A DNA stretch of 64,000 nucleotides from the NCBI RefSeq assembly GCF_035270045.1, contig NZ_DATFIP010000004.1, positions 45,288 to 109,287 of the forward strand, in the 5' to 3' direction. Source of the DNA: Salibaculum sp035270045. Its GTDB lineage: Bacteria; Pseudomonadota; Alphaproteobacteria; Rhodobacterales; Rhodobacteraceae. Of the stretch, positions 1-8,481 are shown one piece after another; the first letter of the stretch is position 1; each line of letters opens with the position of its first letter. The position numbers and the translations under genes are program-made. The notes under the pieces are model-generated. The model worked only from the letters and a program-made list of their open reading frames with translations. It made no database searches and had not been told where the DNA came from.

Positions 1-18
1 GGAATCTCGCCCAAGAGG

Positions 19-48
19 TGATCCGGCCGCGCAGGCTTTGCGTAACTC
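19..48 (+). promoter_or_regulatory. Putative sigma-E (RpoE/ChrR-type) promoter of rpoH
   Basis: TGATCC at 19-24 is followed after exactly 18 bases by TAACTC at 43-48. Rhodobacter group-4 sigma-E promoters are known to have a TGATC -35 and a TAnnT-type -10 about 18 bases apart, and rpoHII is a known direct target of that sigma factor. The -10 lies about 40 bases before the chosen rpoH start, which leaves room for a short leader. The match is by eye only. Confidence 0.5.
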
Positions 49-89
49 TTTCAAAGCTGCCCAGTATAGCAAGCAAACAGGGGGTTCCC

Positions 90-968
90 ATGGCACTCGA
101 CACAGGCGACGACCAAAGCATGACCCGCTCGGCCATGAAGGCCGAGCTTCTGGATGCTGAGACCGAGTTGAAACTGGCCTACGCCTGGCGCGACCAGCGC
201 GACGAAGAGGCCCTGCACCGCCTCATAACCGCCTACATGCGGTTGGCGATCTCGATGGCGTCCAAGTTCCGCCGCTACGGTGCGCCGATGAACGACCTGA
301 TCCAGGAGGCGTCGCTCGGCCTGATGAAGGCCGCCGACAAGTTCGACCCGGACCGCGGCGTGCGCTTCTCGACCTATGCCGTCTGGTGGATCAAGGCCAG
401 CATTCAGGACTACGTGATGCGCAACTGGTCCATGGTGCGCACGGGCTCCACCAGCAGCCAGAAATCGCTGTTCTTCAACATGCGCCGCATCCAGGCGCGT
501 CTTGAACGAGAAGCAAGCGCACAAGGCGAGACTATCGATGCCCATGATCTGCGCGCGGCAGTGGCCAAGGAACTTGGCGTTCCCGTTCACGATGTCGAGA
601 TGATGGAGGGGCGGCTTTCGGGGTCGGATTTCTCGCTCAACGCGACCCAGTCGACCGAGGACGAGGGCCGCGAGTGGATCGAGGCGCTCGAGGACGACAG
701 CGAGCAGGCGGCAGAAACGGTCGAGGCGGATCACGACAACGAGACCCTGCGCCAGTGGCTGCTGACCGCACTGTCCTCGCTCAACGACCGCGAGCAGTTC
801 ATCGTGCGGGAACGCAAGCTGCGGGATGCCCCCCGCACGCTGGAAAGCCTGGGCGACGAGCTGGGTCTGTCGAAAGAGCGCATACGCCAGCTGGAATCGG
901 CGGCTTTCGGAAAGATGCGCAAGTCTCTTGAGGGGCGGTCTCGAGAAGTGCTCAACTTCTTGGCATGA
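90..968 (+). CDS. rpoH: RNA polymerase sigma factor RpoH, RpoHII type (sigma-32 family)
   Basis: A 292-residue alternative sigma factor of the heat-shock family. It directs RNA polymerase to stress promoters. Region 2 is plain (LIQEASLGLMKAADKFDP, then FSTYAVWWIKASIQDYVMRN), followed by the RpoH-box-like QKSLFFNMRR that separates RpoH from housekeeping sigma. The C-terminal region 4 helix-turn-helix includes LGDELGLSKERIRQLE. A longer in-frame start exists at 18, but the ATG at 90 follows ACAGGGGG and gives the normal length. The upstream promoter looks like a sigma-E type, which fits RpoHII (singlet-oxygen/oxidative branch) better than RpoHI. The stop overlaps the next gene's start by 4 bases, so the two are probably co-translated. 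Confidence 0.93.
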   Translation: MALDTGDDQSMTRSAMKAELLDAETELKLAYAWRDQRDEEALHRLITAYMRLAISMASKFRRYGAPMNDLIQEASLGLMKAADKFDPDRGVRFSTYAVWWIKASIQDYVMRNWSMVRTGSTSSQKSLFFNMRRIQARLEREASAQGETIDAHDLRAAVAKELGVPVHDVEMMEGRLSGSDFSLNATQSTEDEGREWIEALEDDSEQAAETVEADHDNETLRQWLLTALSSLNDREQFIVRERKLRDAPRTLESLGDELGLSKERIRQLESAAFGKMRKSLEGRSREVLNFLA

Positions 969-1759
969 AAGGTCTTTTCTGCGCGCTGGCCGTCGTGGCG
1001 GCTCCGGTGGCGTCGGCTGACCCTGTGCTTGAAGCCATCGCGGGTGCCGAAGCCGCGGTGGTCGTTCTTGGTGAAACGCATGACAACCCGCACCATCACG
1101 CGCGGCAGGCCCGAATCGTTGCCGCAATCGACCCGGCCGCGCTGGTTTTCGAATTCCTGACCGCGGAGCAGGCTTCGCGGCATGTCCCCGGCGCCGCGGA
1201 AACGGACCTGGAGACGGCCCTGGGTTGGGACAGCGCCACCGGCCTGCCGGATTTTTCCATGTACTACCCGATTTTCGCCGCCGCCCCCGGCGCCGAGATC
1301 AGGGGTGCGCGAGTGCCGCGGAACCGCGCACGCGAGGCCATGCAGCTTGGCGTGTCCGAAGTGTTCAGCGGACCCGCCGCGCTTTTCGGTCTCGACGCAC
1401 CCTTGCCGGAGGCCGAACAGGCGCAGAGGCAGGCCCTTCAGGCCGAGTCCCATTGCAATGCCCTGCCCGAGGAGATGCTTCCCCTCATGGTCGCGGTCCA
1501 GCGGCTGCGCGACGCGGAACTGGCCCGCGCAACGCTTGCCGCGCTGGACACTGCCGGGCCGCCGGTGGTCGTGATCACCGGCAACGGCCATGCCCGCAAG
1601 GACCGGGGCGTGCCTGCGATGCTGAAGCGCGCCCGGCCCGGGCTGCGGGTCTTCGCGCTGGGCCAGGCGGAAGGAGAAGGGACCCCGCCGGGGCGCTTCG
1701 ATCTTGTCGTGTCGTCGCGACCGGTGGATCGAGAAGACCCCTGCGCCGCCTTCCGGTAG
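965..1759 (+). CDS. ChaN-like haem-regulated protein
   Basis: This 264-residue protein starts with a short hydrophobic export signal (MKGLFCALAVVAAPVASA) and is likely periplasmic. The motif VVLGETHDNPHHH near the mature N-terminus, and ITGNGHARKDRGVP near the C-terminus, are hallmarks of the ChaN / DUF399 family. Campylobacter ChaN binds haem as a dimer and is tied to iron uptake; the exact role here is unknown. No lipobox cysteine is obvious, unlike the lipoprotein members. Its ATG overlaps the rpoH stop (ATGA), which places it in the same stress transcript. Confidence 0.75.
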   Translation: MKGLFCALAVVAAPVASADPVLEAIAGAEAAVVVLGETHDNPHHHARQARIVAAIDPAALVFEFLTAEQASRHVPGAAETDLETALGWDSATGLPDFSMYYPIFAAAPGAEIRGARVPRNRAREAMQLGVSEVFSGPAALFGLDAPLPEAEQAQRQALQAESHCNALPEEMLPLMVAVQRLRDAELARATLAALDTAGPPVVVITGNGHARKDRGVPAMLKRARPGLRVFALGQAEGEGTPPGRFDLVVSSRPVDREDPCAAFR

Positions 1760-1829
1760 CGGCCCTGGTCGCATTGCCCTGCCCGCGCTTGCGGGATACG
1801 GTCTGGCTGACATCATGAAAGGCCGGGCC

Positions 1830-3023
1830 ATGCTGAATGGCAAATCCATCCTGCTGATCGTCGGGGGCGGTATCGCCGCCTTCAAGGCGCTGGACCTTGT
1901 CCGCAGGCTGCGTGAGCGCGGCGCCGCGGTGACGCCTGTCCTGACCGGGGCCGGTGCGGAATTCGTCACGCCGCTCAGTCTCTCGGCTCTGGCCGGGCAG
2001 CAGGTCTATCGCGACCTCTTCGATCTGACGGCCGAGGCCGAGATGGGCCACATAGAACTGAGCCGTGCCTCCGACATGGTGGTGGTCGCCCCGGCGACTG
2101 CCGACCTCATGGGCAAGATGGCCGGCGGGCTGGCCGATGACCTGGCCTCGACCCTGCTGCTGGCGACGGACAAGCGCGTGCTGATCGCCCCGGCCATGAA
2201 CGTGCGCATGTGGGACCATCCCGCGACTCGGCGCAATGCCGAGCGCCTGCGCGCGGACGGCATCCTGTTCGCGGGCCCCACGGACGGGAACATGGCCTGC
2301 GGTGAATACGGGCCGGGCCGCATGGCCGAGCCGCTGGAGATCGTCTCGGCCATCGAGACGGCCCTGGGGCAGGGGCCTCTGACCGGCCGCCACGTGCTCG
2401 TCACCTCGGGGCCAACCCATGAACCCATCGACCCGGTGCGCTATATCGCCAACCGGTCCTCGGGCGCGCAGGGCACGGCCATTGCCGCGGCGCTGCGCGA
2501 CCTGGGCGCGCAGGTTACATTCGTCACCGGTCCGGCTGTGGTTCCCGCGCCGGCGGGCGTCGATGTCGTCCCCGTCGAGACCGCCCGGCAGATGCTGGCG
2601 GCTGTCGAGGCCGCGGACCCGGCGGATGCGGCGATCTTCGCCGCGGCCGTGGCCGATTGGCATGTGACCGAGGCCAGCCACCAGAAGATCAAGAAGGGTG
2701 CCAACGGCCTGCCGGAGCTGGGATTCGCCGAGAACCCGGATATCCTCGCCGCGGTCAGCCAGCGCGATCGGGGGCGACCCTCTCTCGTGGTGGGCTTCGC
2801 CGCCGAGACCGAGAAGGTCGTCGAACACGCCACGGCCAAGCGCGCCCGCAAGGGTTGTGACTGGTTGCTGGCCAATGACGTCAGCCCCGGCACTGGCATC
2901 ATGGGCGGGGCCGAGAACAAGGTGCACCTTGTCACCGCCGACGGGGTGGAGGACTGGCCGCGCATGGACAAGAATGCCGTGGCGGCGCGCCTGGCCGCAA
3001 AGATTGCCGAGGCTCTGGGTTGA
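1830..3023 (+). CDS. coaBC: Bifunctional phosphopantothenoylcysteine decarboxylase / phosphopantothenate-cysteine ligase
   Basis: A 397-residue coenzyme A biosynthesis enzyme. The N-terminal flavodoxin-like CoaC half has LLIVGGGIAAFKALDLVRRL, the conserved PAMNVRMW motif and a catalytic-type cysteine in ACGEYGPGRMAEP (about residue 157). The CoaB half begins near VLVTSGPTHEPIDPVRYI, with NRSSGAQG, AAVADWHV and the lysine-rich QKIKK motif. The ATG at 1830 follows AAAGGCCGGG; an in-frame ATG at 1815 would add five residues. It lies upstream of dut, the same pairing seen around dfp in many bacteria. Confidence 0.95.
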   Translation: MLNGKSILLIVGGGIAAFKALDLVRRLRERGAAVTPVLTGAGAEFVTPLSLSALAGQQVYRDLFDLTAEAEMGHIELSRASDMVVVAPATADLMGKMAGGLADDLASTLLLATDKRVLIAPAMNVRMWDHPATRRNAERLRADGILFAGPTDGNMACGEYGPGRMAEPLEIVSAIETALGQGPLTGRHVLVTSGPTHEPIDPVRYIANRSSGAQGTAIAAALRDLGAQVTFVTGPAVVPAPAGVDVVPVETARQMLAAVEAADPADAAIFAAAVADWHVTEASHQKIKKGANGLPELGFAENPDILAAVSQRDRGRPSLVVGFAAETEKVVEHATAKRARKGCDWLLANDVSPGTGIMGGAENKVHLVTADGVEDWPRMDKNAVAARLAAKIAEALG

Positions 3024-3075
3024 GACCGTTGCAACCGGGTCTATCTGCTGAAAGCAACCAGGAGCAGGGGCGGGC

Positions 3076-3528
3076 ATGGTGACCATCCGTTTCGAATGGG
3101 TCGAAGGCGCGGACCAGGCGCTGGGCCTGCCGGACTATGCCAGCGCGCGCGCCGCCGGGGCCGATCTGCGCGCCAATCTCGCCGATCGCGGGCGGCTGGA
3201 GCTGGCCCCCGGCGCCCGGGCGCTTGTCCCCACGGGGCTGCGCCTGGCGATTCCGGTTGGCTACGAGGTGCAGGTCCGGCCCCGCTCGGGGCTGGCGCTC
3301 AAGCACGGGATCACCCTGCCCAACAGCCCGGGCACCATCGACAGCGACTATCGCGGACCATTGGGCGTGATCCTGCAGAATACCGGCGAGGCGGCCTACA
3401 CGGTGACCCATGGCGACCGCATTGCGCAGATGGTCGTAGCCCCGGTGGTGCAGGCTGGTTTCGCGGTCGGATCGCTGGACGAGACTGACCGGGGCGAGGG
3501 GGGCTTTGGCTCGACGGGGGCGGCATGA
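3076..3528 (+). CDS. dut: Deoxyuridine 5'-triphosphate nucleotidohydrolase (dUTPase)
   Basis: A 150-residue trimeric dUTPase. It hydrolyses dUTP to dUMP and pyrophosphate, keeping uracil out of DNA and feeding dTMP synthesis. All five family motifs are present in order: AGADLRA, PRSGLA, GTIDSDYRGP, GDRIAQMV, and the C-terminal arm RGEGGFGSTG that closes over the active site. An ATG at 3076 follows AGGAGCAGGGGCGGGC. The stop overlaps the next gene by 4 bases. Confidence 0.96.
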   Translation: MVTIRFEWVEGADQALGLPDYASARAAGADLRANLADRGRLELAPGARALVPTGLRLAIPVGYEVQVRPRSGLALKHGITLPNSPGTIDSDYRGPLGVILQNTGEAAYTVTHGDRIAQMVVAPVVQAGFAVGSLDETDRGEGGFGSTGAA

Positions 3529-4574
3529 CGGTAGTCCTCGCCATGGCGGCGGCGCTCTGGGGGATCGGTGTGGTGATGAAGGCGCCCTACGCGGCGCGTT
3601 TCACGATGATCGGCGTTCTGCTGGGTGCGGTGCTGCTGGTGCAGCTGGTCCTGCCCGATGGCCATCCCCTGCGCGAGGCGACAGGCAGTGACCCGCGCCT
3701 TTGGGGGTTGCTGATCGGGCTGGGTCTCGTGGTCTGGGCCTATAGTCTTGGCTTTCGCCGGGTCAAGGCCCGCGCGCGGCGCCGGCAGGCCGTGGCGGCG
3801 CCGGTCTCTGGTGGTTTTACCGAGACCGAACTGGACCGCTATGCGCGCCACATCATCCTGCGCGAGATCGGCGGGCCGGGGCAAAAGGCCCTCAAGGAGG
3901 CCCGCGTGCTGGTGATCGGGGCCGGGGGGTTGGGCGCGCCCGTGTTGCAATACCTGGCCGCCGCCGGGGTCGGCACCATCGGCCTGATCGACGATGACCT
4001 GGTCGACAATTCCAACCTGCAACGCCAGGTGATCCATACCGATGCCCGCATCGGCATGCCCAAGGTGCATTCGGCGGCAGAGGCGATGGCCGCGCTCAAC
4101 CCCTTCGTGACCGTGCGCCCCTACCAGCGCCGCCTGACGGACGCCATCGCGGGCGAGCTGTTCGACGATTACGACCTGGTTCTCGACGGGTCGGACAATT
4201 TCGACACGCGTTACCTGGTCAACCGCACTTGTGCGCAAAAGGGCGTCCCCCTGGTGGCCGCCGCCCTGACCCAGTGGGAGGGGCAGATCAGCCTTTATGA
4301 CCCGGCCAATGGCACGCCCTGCTATGAGTGCATCTTCCCCGAACGTCCCGCACCGGGGCTTGTCCCCAGTTGTGCCGAGGCGGGGATCGTGGGCCCGCTA
4401 CCGGGCATCGTTGGGTCCATGATGGCAGTCGAGGCGATCAAGGCGATTACCGGCGCGGGCGAGGGGCTGCGCGGGCGCATGATGATCCATGACGCGCTAT
4501 TCGCCGAAACCCGCGTGCTGGCGATGAAGCCGCGCGCCGATTGCCCTGTTTGCGGGACCGCCCGAAAAGGATAG
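3525..4574 (+). CDS. Membrane-anchored MoeB/ThiF/HesA-family adenylyltransferase
   Basis: A 349-residue E1-like protein. The C-terminal ~250 residues match MoeB/ThiF: RYARHIILREIGGPGQ, the nucleotide loop VLVIGAGGLGAP, LIDDDLVDNSNLQRQ, DGSDNFDTRYLVN, and the zinc-type cysteine pairs CYEC and CPVC. Such enzymes adenylate the C-terminal Gly-Gly of MoaD, ThiS or related sulfur carriers. Ahead of this domain are about 80 residues with three hydrophobic stretches (roughly 2-18, 24-46 and 60-78), so the enzyme is probably attached to the inner membrane with the catalytic part in the cytoplasm. It is translationally coupled to dut. The specific carrier partner cannot be told from sequence. Confidence 0.85.
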   Translation: MTVVLAMAAALWGIGVVMKAPYAARFTMIGVLLGAVLLVQLVLPDGHPLREATGSDPRLWGLLIGLGLVVWAYSLGFRRVKARARRRQAVAAPVSGGFTETELDRYARHIILREIGGPGQKALKEARVLVIGAGGLGAPVLQYLAAAGVGTIGLIDDDLVDNSNLQRQVIHTDARIGMPKVHSAAEAMAALNPFVTVRPYQRRLTDAIAGELFDDYDLVLDGSDNFDTRYLVNRTCAQKGVPLVAAALTQWEGQISLYDPANGTPCYECIFPERPAPGLVPSCAEAGIVGPLPGIVGSMMAVEAIKAITGAGEGLRGRMMIHDALFAETRVLAMKPRADCPVCGTARKG

Positions 4575-4579
4575 ATGAC

Positions 4580-6598
4580 ATGACCAATCCCTTGCTTTCC
4601 GACTGGGACACGCCTTTCGGCCTGCCACCCTATGACCGGGTCACCGATGCCGACTACGCCCCGGCGGTCGAGGCCGCGCTGGACGCGGCGCGGACCAATG
4701 TCGCCGCGATCGCGGACAACCCCGATCCGCCGACCTTCGCCAACACGATCGAGGCGCTCGAACTGGCCGATGAAACACTGGGTCGTGTGCTGGGCGCCTT
4801 TTTCGCGCAGGCCGGGGCGGACAGCAACGATGCGCGCCAGGCACTGATGCGTGAGTTTTCCCCGAAACTGGCCGCCTATGGCTCCGAGGTCACCTCGAAC
4901 GCGGCGCTTTTGGCGCGGATCGAGACGCTCTGGCAGGATCGCGATGCCTTGGACCTGACCGATGAACAGGCCCGGGTGCTGATGGTGACCAGACGTGGTT
5001 TCGTGCGGGCGGGGGCGCAGTTGCAGGGGGCCGAGGCCGAGCGACTCAAAGTGATCAAGCAGCGGCTGGCCGAACTGGGCACGCAATTCACGCAGAATCT
5101 GCTGGCCGATGAGCGCGACTGGTGCATGGACCTGTCCGAACAGGATTTGCAGGCCCTGCCCGGCTTCGTGCAGGATGCCGCCCGCGCGGCGGGGGTCGAA
5201 CGGGGCCGTGGCCCGGTGGTGACCACCTCGCGCTCTCTGATCGTGCCCTTCCTGCAGTTCTGCCCCGACCGGGCCCTGCGGAAAACAGCCTACGAGGCCT
5301 GGACATCGCGCGGCGCCATGGGCGGCGAAACGGACAATCGCGCCATTGCCGCCGAGGTGCTGCACCTGCGCGAGGACCGCGCGGCCCTGCTCGGCTATGA
5401 CACTTTCGCCGCCTACAAGTTGGAAACAGAGATGGCCCGTACGCCCGCGGCTGTCCGCGACCTGTTGATGCAGGTCTGGACCCCGGCCAAACGCGCCGCC
5501 GAGGCGGATGCGAAGGTGCTGGAGGACATGCTGCACGCCGACGGGAGCGACGGGCCGCTGCAACCCTGGGACTGGCACTTCTACAGCGAGAGGCGCCGCG
5601 CCGCCGAGCACGACCTGAACGAGGAAGAGATAAAGCCGTACCTGCAGCTTGACCGGATGATCGAGGCGGCCTTCGACTGCGCGCATCGCCTCTTCGGGCT
5701 GGACTTCCGTGAAATCGATGCCCCTCTCTATCACCCGGATGTGCGCGCCTGGGAGGTCACGCGCGACGGGCAGCACATGGCCGTTTTCATCGGGGATTAT
5801 TTCGCACGCGGCTCGAAACGCTCGGGGGCCTGGTGCAGTGCTATCCGCAGCCAGCAGAAGCTGGCGGGCGACATTCGGCCCCATGTGGTGAACGTGTGCA
5901 ATTTTGCCAAACCGTCTTGGGAAAGGCCTGCTTTGCTGTCCTATGATGATGCGCGGACGCTGTTTCATGAGTTCGGCCATGCCCTGCATCAGATCCTTTC
6001 GGATGTCACCCATGCCTCGATCAGCGGCACCTCGGTGGCGCGGGACTTCGTGGAATTGCCCAGCCAGCTTTTCGAGCACTGGCTGGAGGTGCCCGAGGTG
6101 CTGGAACGCTTTGCCACCCACGCCGAAACCGGTGAGACCATGCCGCGCGATCTTCTGGACCGGCTGCTGGCGGCCACCACCCATGATGCCGGCTTCCAGA
6201 CGGTGGAATACCTGGGGTCTGCGCTGGTGGACCTAGCCTTTCATGACGGCCCGGCCCCGGCGGACCCGATGCAGAAACAGGCCGAGGTGCTGGAAGAAAT
6301 CGGGATGCCGGCTGCCATTCGGATGCGCCACGCCACACCGCATTTCGCGCATGTCTTTGCGGGCGACGGCTATTCCTCGGGCTATTACAGCTACATGTGG
6401 TCCGAGGTCATGGATGCTGACGCCTTCGAGGCGTTTCAGCAGGCCGGGGGACCCTTCGATGCGGAAATGGCAAGGGCGCTGGAGGCGCATATCCTGTCGC
6501 AGGGCGGCGCAGAGGAGGCAGCGACGCTCTACACGCGGTTTCGCGGCGGGCTTCCGGACGCGGCGGCGCTTCTACGTGGCCGGGGGTTGGCCGCGTAG
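4580..6598 (+). CDS. M3-family oligopeptidase (OpdA/Dcp-like zinc metallopeptidase)
   Basis: A 672-residue cytoplasmic peptidase that degrades short peptides. The zinc motif HEFGHALHQ starts at about residue 463, preceded by LLSYDDARTLFHE and followed by RDFVELPSQLFEHW, which supplies the third ligand. The C-terminus has DGYSSGYYSYMWSEV, typical of M3A enzymes. The length fits oligopeptidase A or peptidyl-dipeptidase Dcp, which cannot be separated by reading alone. The ATG at 4580 follows AAAAGG nine bases upstream; an in-frame ATG at 4541 lies inside the previous gene. The 3' end runs 27 bases into the convergent gene. Confidence 0.92.
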   Translation: MTNPLLSDWDTPFGLPPYDRVTDADYAPAVEAALDAARTNVAAIADNPDPPTFANTIEALELADETLGRVLGAFFAQAGADSNDARQALMREFSPKLAAYGSEVTSNAALLARIETLWQDRDALDLTDEQARVLMVTRRGFVRAGAQLQGAEAERLKVIKQRLAELGTQFTQNLLADERDWCMDLSEQDLQALPGFVQDAARAAGVERGRGPVVTTSRSLIVPFLQFCPDRALRKTAYEAWTSRGAMGGETDNRAIAAEVLHLREDRAALLGYDTFAAYKLETEMARTPAAVRDLLMQVWTPAKRAAEADAKVLEDMLHADGSDGPLQPWDWHFYSERRRAAEHDLNEEEIKPYLQLDRMIEAAFDCAHRLFGLDFREIDAPLYHPDVRAWEVTRDGQHMAVFIGDYFARGSKRSGAWCSAIRSQQKLAGDIRPHVVNVCNFAKPSWERPALLSYDDARTLFHEFGHALHQILSDVTHASISGTSVARDFVELPSQLFEHWLEVPEVLERFATHAETGETMPRDLLDRLLAATTHDAGFQTVEYLGSALVDLAFHDGPAPADPMQKQAEVLEEIGMPAAIRMRHATPHFAHVFAGDGYSSGYYSYMWSEVMDADAFEAFQQAGGPFDAEMARALEAHILSQGGAEEAATLYTRFRGGLPDAAALLRGRGLAA

Positions 6599-6817
6599 AC
6601 GCTCGGCCAGCTTCTCGATCTCGCGCAGTTCATCGGCCACGGCCCCGACAAAGGCCAGGGCCTCGTCGGGCACCGCGCCGGGGTCTTCGGCGCCCAGTTC
6701 CAGGTGGTTCCGGTCGGCAAGGTAGCTGTCCACGCTCGGGTCCTGCAGGGCGGCGACGATCCGGGCCAGCAGCTTGCGCTGGGCGATCAGGCGGGCTTCC
6801 AGGATATCGGGGGTCAC
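6572..6817 (-). CDS. Uncharacterised 81-residue protein coupled to the CDF exporter
   Basis: A small, acidic, helix-prone protein of 81 residues without signal peptide or membrane segment. It starts with GTG at 6817, overlapping the TGA of the upstream cation exporter gene (GTGA), so translation is probably coupled. I do not recognise a family. The 3' end overlaps the convergent peptidase gene by 27 bases. The tight coupling is the main argument that it is real. Confidence 0.6.
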   Translation of the reverse strand: MTPDILEARLIAQRKLLARIVAALQDPSVDSYLADRNHLELGAEDPGAVPDEALAFVGAVADELREIEKLAERLRGQPPAT

Positions 6818-7731
6818 GATGGGTCCTCCTTCTGGGGGTCGTTGGGATGCGGGGTCACGCCGTGCGGGTCCTTGTGGATCAGCACGTCGGCCTGTGGATA
6901 ATCGGCCAGGATGGCCCGGCGCAGCGCGGCGCCGATGGAATGGGCCTCGTCCAGCGTCTGGGTTCCGTCCAGCTCGATGTGCAGGTTGACGAAGAGACGG
7001 CTGCCCGATTGCCGGGTCTTGAGGTCGTGATAGCCCAGCACGCCCGGAAAGTCCGCGACGACCCGCTCGATCCCGGCCAGCGTTGACGGATCGGCCTGCC
7101 GGTCCATCAGGGCATGCCAGGCGGCACGCCCGATCCGCACGGCGCCGATGATCAGCATACCGGCGGCCCCAAGGGCGACGATGCTGTCAACCTGGCCCAG
7201 CCCGAACCGGGCCGAGGCGACCAGCGCCAGCAGCGCGCCGACATTTGGTACGAGGTCGCCCACGTAATGCAGGCTGTCGGCGGCCACGACCCTGTTGCCG
7301 GTCAGGCGCGCCACCCGGCGCTGCCACCAGACCAGCGCCCCGGTGAGGAGGATGGAGACCACCATCACCGCGATTCCCTTGCTCTCCTGCGCGGGCATGG
7401 GACTGTTTCCGGCCACGAGGCGGAGGATCGCCGCCCCGCCGATTACCCCGGCCGAGGCGGTGATGATCAGCGATTGTGCCAGCGCGGCCAGGTCTTCGGC
7501 CGCGTTGTGGCCAAAGGCGTGGTCCGCATCGGCCGGTTTCGCCGCATAGGCGATGGCCGCCAGCCCGCCCAGCGACATCATCAGGTCCAGCGCGCTGTCG
7601 GCCAGCGCGGCGGCCACGGCCAGCGAGCCTGTCTGCCCGAAAGCCCAGAACTTGGCGCCCACCAGCACCAGGGCAACCGTGACCGAGGCGATGCCGGCCG
7701 AAAGGTTCAGTCTGTGATGAGAAACCGTCAT
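6814..7731 (-). CDS. Cation diffusion facilitator (CDF/FieF-type) divalent metal transporter
   Basis: A 305-residue inner-membrane proton-coupled exporter of divalent cations (Zn, Fe, Cd or Mn class). The first metal-site motif is ADSALDLMMS in TM2 and the second is HYVGD in TM5. The signature HAFGHNAAEDLAAL follows TM2. The cytoplasmic C-terminal domain carries GVLGYHDLKTRQSGSRLFVN, as in FieF. The D-x3-D / H-x3-D arrangement is the zinc/iron-type site, but specificity is not proven. The ATG at 7731 is preferred; the frame stays open to 8031 without a family match. Upstream on the same strand is the SH3-domain gene, 112 bp away. Confidence 0.92.
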   Translation of the reverse strand: MTVSHHRLNLSAGIASVTVALVLVGAKFWAFGQTGSLAVAAALADSALDLMMSLGGLAAIAYAAKPADADHAFGHNAAEDLAALAQSLIITASAGVIGGAAILRLVAGNSPMPAQESKGIAVMVVSILLTGALVWWQRRVARLTGNRVVAADSLHYVGDLVPNVGALLALVASARFGLGQVDSIVALGAAGMLIIGAVRIGRAAWHALMDRQADPSTLAGIERVVADFPGVLGYHDLKTRQSGSRLFVNLHIELDGTQTLDEAHSIGAALRRAILADYPQADVLIHKDPHGVTPHPNDPQKEDPS

Positions 7732-7843
7732 GGACCAGAAGTTACAGCATTTCCGCAGCGACCTGAATCGCTTGTTCGCGGCCGGGCGCGCCGGGCAAAT
7801 GTCAAAGGTGGCAGGAAACGTCCGAAGACCCATCGCAAGTGCG

Positions 7844-8371
7844 TTATTCGCGAATCTCGTGTGGAAACACGCCCCATAGCACCGGCTTGGACGCCCAGCC
7901 GCGGTGCCCGCCCGCCACGAGGCGGCACCAGTCGCGGCTGCATTCATCCAGCTCCGCGATGACGCCACGTTCGAGGATGGCGGTTTGCGGCGAAGCCTCG
8001 ACCGGGCGGGCCAGAAGCGGCAGCATGTCACGTTGCACGATCACCGTGCGATTGCCCGACAACAGCGAGTAATGCACCCAGCCGCCCATGCCCTCGTGGT
8101 CGGTGACGCGGCGCCAGTGTCCGTATTCGGCAATCACCTGTAGTGGCATGTCGCGGCGCTTGAAGACCCAGTCGATCCGGTGCGACAGGCTGGGTCCGCG
8201 CCGGACATTGGCTTCGTTCGCCTTGAGAGAAACGAAACGCGGCAGCGGCAGGTTGGTCACCGGGCCGCGGGTTTCGGATGTCGTGGCGGCTGGCCCTGCG
8301 GCGTCCTGCGCCGGGACGCACCCTGCCCAGAGCACGAAGACACAGGCCAGAACCTGCCGCAAGACTGTCAT
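7844..8371 (-). CDS. Exported bacterial SH3-domain protein
   Basis: A 175-residue protein with an N-terminal signal (MTVLRQVLACVFVLWAGC, cleaved or lipidated near VPAQDA) and two SH3-like repeats. The first includes FVSLKANEANVRRGPS...WVFKRRDMPLQVI and the second ILERGVIAELDECSRDWCRLVAGGHRGW. The family (SH3_4-type) is found in Alphaproteobacteria and presumably binds periplasmic or cell-wall ligands; function unknown. The ATG at 8371 is chosen because GGCGGGTGG lies just upstream and the signal peptide begins there. Confidence 0.8.
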   Translation of the reverse strand: MTVLRQVLACVFVLWAGCVPAQDAAGPAATTSETRGPVTNLPLPRFVSLKANEANVRRGPSLSHRIDWVFKRRDMPLQVIAEYGHWRRVTDHEGMGGWVHYSLLSGNRTVIVQRDMLPLLARPVEASPQTAILERGVIAELDECSRDWCRLVAGGHRGWASKPVLWGVFPHEIRE

Positions 8372-8481
8372 GGAACCACCCGCCAATGTGCGCCTCTTGC
8401 GCGCGGGGTTCTTGTGCCCCGGCGCCGATGCGGGCAGGTTGCCACACAGGATGATGGCTGGAAAGCGACGGAGGGCCCAGG

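Noticed and set aside
4322..6184. A leftward 620-codon frame opposite the M3 peptidase
   Set aside because: His/Gly/Arg-rich shadow of a high-GC gene; the rightward strand has full family motifs.
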